A program made the position numbers and the translations under genes. From positions 1 through 14,405 of the forward strand of contig CAIXPV010000050.1 in assembly GCA_903921405.1 (NCBI GenBank): a DNA stretch of 14,405 bases, in the 5' to 3' direction. The stretch comes from an uncultured Actinomycetes bacterium. GTDB taxonomy: Bacteria > Actinomycetota > Actinomycetes > Nanopelagicales > Nanopelagicaceae. Below, piece after piece: positions 13,366 through 14,405 of this stretch (positions are counted from its first letter, which is position 1; each line of letters starts with the position of its first letter). The notes below the pieces were generated by a model. The model did not search any database and was not told where the DNA came from. It saw only the letters and a list, made by a program, of their open reading frames with translations.

Positions 13366-14405
13366 ATGGCCAAGGTTGAAAAGGATCCATTCCGCTGCAC
13401 TGAGTGTGGTTGGACGTCGCAAAAATGGGTCGGTCGCTGTGGTGAATGCCAGGCATGGGGCTGCGTAGAAGAGATAGCTGCACCTAAGAAACTCTCGTTG
13501 GTTGCTGGACGCGTTACACATAAAGCCACACCTATTGGTGATGTCGATCTATCTGCAGCTCATGCCCGTCCAACTGGAGTATCCGAACTCGATCGCGTAC
13601 TAGGTGGCGGATTAGTTCCAGGGGCTGCGATTTTATTAGCTGGTGAACCTGGGGTCGGAAAGTCCACACTTCTTTTATCGGTCGCTGCCCAGAGTGCGGC
13701 ACAGGGAATATCTGCGCTGTACATAAGTGGTGAAGAGTCAGCATCACAAGTTCGTTTGCGCGCTGAACGCATTAAGGCAATCGATCCTGCGCTGTTCTTA
13801 GCTTCCGAAACCGATCTTGGTGCAGTGATTGCCCATATCGATGAAGTGAAACCTGCCTTAGTAATTATCGATTCAATTCAAACAATTGGCAGTTCAACTG
13901 CAGATGGTTCACCAGGTGGAGTGACGCAAGTTCGCGAAGTTGCCGGTGCTCTGATTCGAATATGTAAAGATCGAGATATCACACTGTTATTGGTGGGTCA
14001 TGTTACAAAAGATGGATCTATCGCTGGCCCCAGATTGTTGGAACATATAGTTGATGTAGTTCTACAGTTTGAAGGTGAACGCCATTCACGACTGCGTTTA
14101 ATCCGTGCAATTAAAAATCGTTTTGGAGCATCCGATGAAGTTGGTTGCTTTGATTTAAGTGATGTTGGAATTGAATCGGTGTTAGATCCAACTGGATTAT
14201 TCACATCTCGTCACGCTGAACCAGTTCCTGGTACATGCGTAACTGTGACACTTGAAGGCCGCCGACCATTGTTGGCCGAAATCCAAGCGTTGGTTAGCCA
14301 AGGGCGAGAAAATGATTTCGGAAATGCCCGTCGAGTCGTATCGGGTCTTGACTCTGCACGAACATCGATGACATTGGCAGTTTTAGAGCTTCGCGCCAAT
14401 GTTCG
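13366..14405 (+). CDS. radA: DNA repair protein RadA, N-terminal 346 residues (cut by window edge)
   Basis: Partial gene open at the right edge; 346 codons are present of a family usually around 450. RadA (Sms) is a RecA-like ATPase that drives branch migration of recombination intermediates. Visible in order: a four-cysteine zinc finger CTECGWTSQK...CGEC (Cys11, Cys14, Cys25, Cys28); Walker A GEPGVGKST (93-101); Walker B LVIIDS (165-170); the RadA-specific KNRFG motif (250-254); and the start of the Lon-protease-like C-terminal domain (from about 285, GRRPLLAEIQALV). The start is supported by the zinc finger close to the N-terminus and by the -10 element at leaderless spacing. No frameshift was seen in the part present. 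Confidence 0.97.
   Translation, partial: MAKVEKDPFRCTECGWTSQKWVGRCGECQAWGCVEEIAAPKKLSLVAGRVTHKATPIGDVDLSAAHARPTGVSELDRVLGGGLVPGAAILLAGEPGVGKSTLLLSVAAQSAAQGISALYISGEESASQVRLRAERIKAIDPALFLASETDLGAVIAHIDEVKPALVIIDSIQTIGSSTADGSPGGVTQVREVAGALIRICKDRDITLLLVGHVTKDGSIAGPRLLEHIVDVVLQFEGERHSRLRLIRAIKNRFGASDEVGCFDLSDVGIESVLDPTGLFTSRHAEPVPGTCVTVTLEGRRPLLAEIQALVSQGRENDFGNARRVVSGLDSARTSMTLAVLELRANV

Noticed and set aside
1..14405. CRISPR array, tRNA/rRNA, insertion sequence, prophage or plasmid origin
   Set aside because: No spaced direct repeats, no cloverleaf-like segment, no transposase or integrase, and almost no non-coding room for them.

Overview
The window looks like a chromosomal segment of a small-genome, low-to-mid GC actinobacterium. 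Nearly every gene has its closest recognisable relative in Actinobacteria: an Rv0525-Rv0528-like cytochrome c maturation cluster, an Rv0862c/XPB helicase pair, an Rv0508-like glutaredoxin, and an HAD-IB phosphatase. The base composition is far less GC-rich than in Mycobacterium or Streptomyces, and genes are packed with gaps of 0-50 bp or with overlaps. This fits the freshwater acI/Nanopelagicales type (Planktophila-like), but the lineage assignment is inference from gene content only. No tRNA, rRNA, CRISPR array, insertion sequence or phage gene was seen. No stretch over 300 bp lacks a gene.

Layout. (1) 1-2051, minus strand: histidine phosphatase -> TlpA/ResA-like thioredoxin -> CcdA -> ResB (cut by the window edge), a system II cytochrome c biogenesis operon with 1-bp, 4-bp and 0-bp junctions. 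(2) 2102-2869, plus: HAD-IB phosphatase, divergent from the operon. (3) 2910-7818, plus: a large helicase-associated protein, an M20 zinc peptidase, and the XPB-type 3'-5' DNA helicase. The first and last share a homologous domain of about 150 residues. (4) 7781-8065, minus: small glutaredoxin-like protein whose 3' end overlaps the XPB gene by 38 bp. (5) 8117-10516, plus: large secreted metzincin-like protease with an FnIII domain and a propeller-like C-terminal half. It converges on (6) 10513-12491, minus: proC followed by a secreted beta-propeller-like protein. (7) 12531-13349, plus: Cys-rich YkgJ/DUF3109-like metal-binding protein. (8) 13366 to the edge, plus: radA, partial.

The most coherent pattern is regulatory. 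Six genes at the head of a presumed transcription unit have a TANNNT -10 element followed by exactly six bases and then ATG or GTG, with no separate Shine-Dalgarno. This implies leaderless mRNAs. Two more heads have the same element at 8 or 9 bases. Most genes inside operons (resB, tlpA, xpb, the propeller gene) instead have a recognisable Shine-Dalgarno; ccdA relies on a GTGA overlap. The rule fixes several start codons and suggests that the M20 gene begins its own transcript within an otherwise operon-like run.

Functionally, the window combines redox and cytochrome maturation in the envelope (region 1), DNA repair (XPB pair, RadA), proline synthesis (ProC), and two exported proteins of unknown role.
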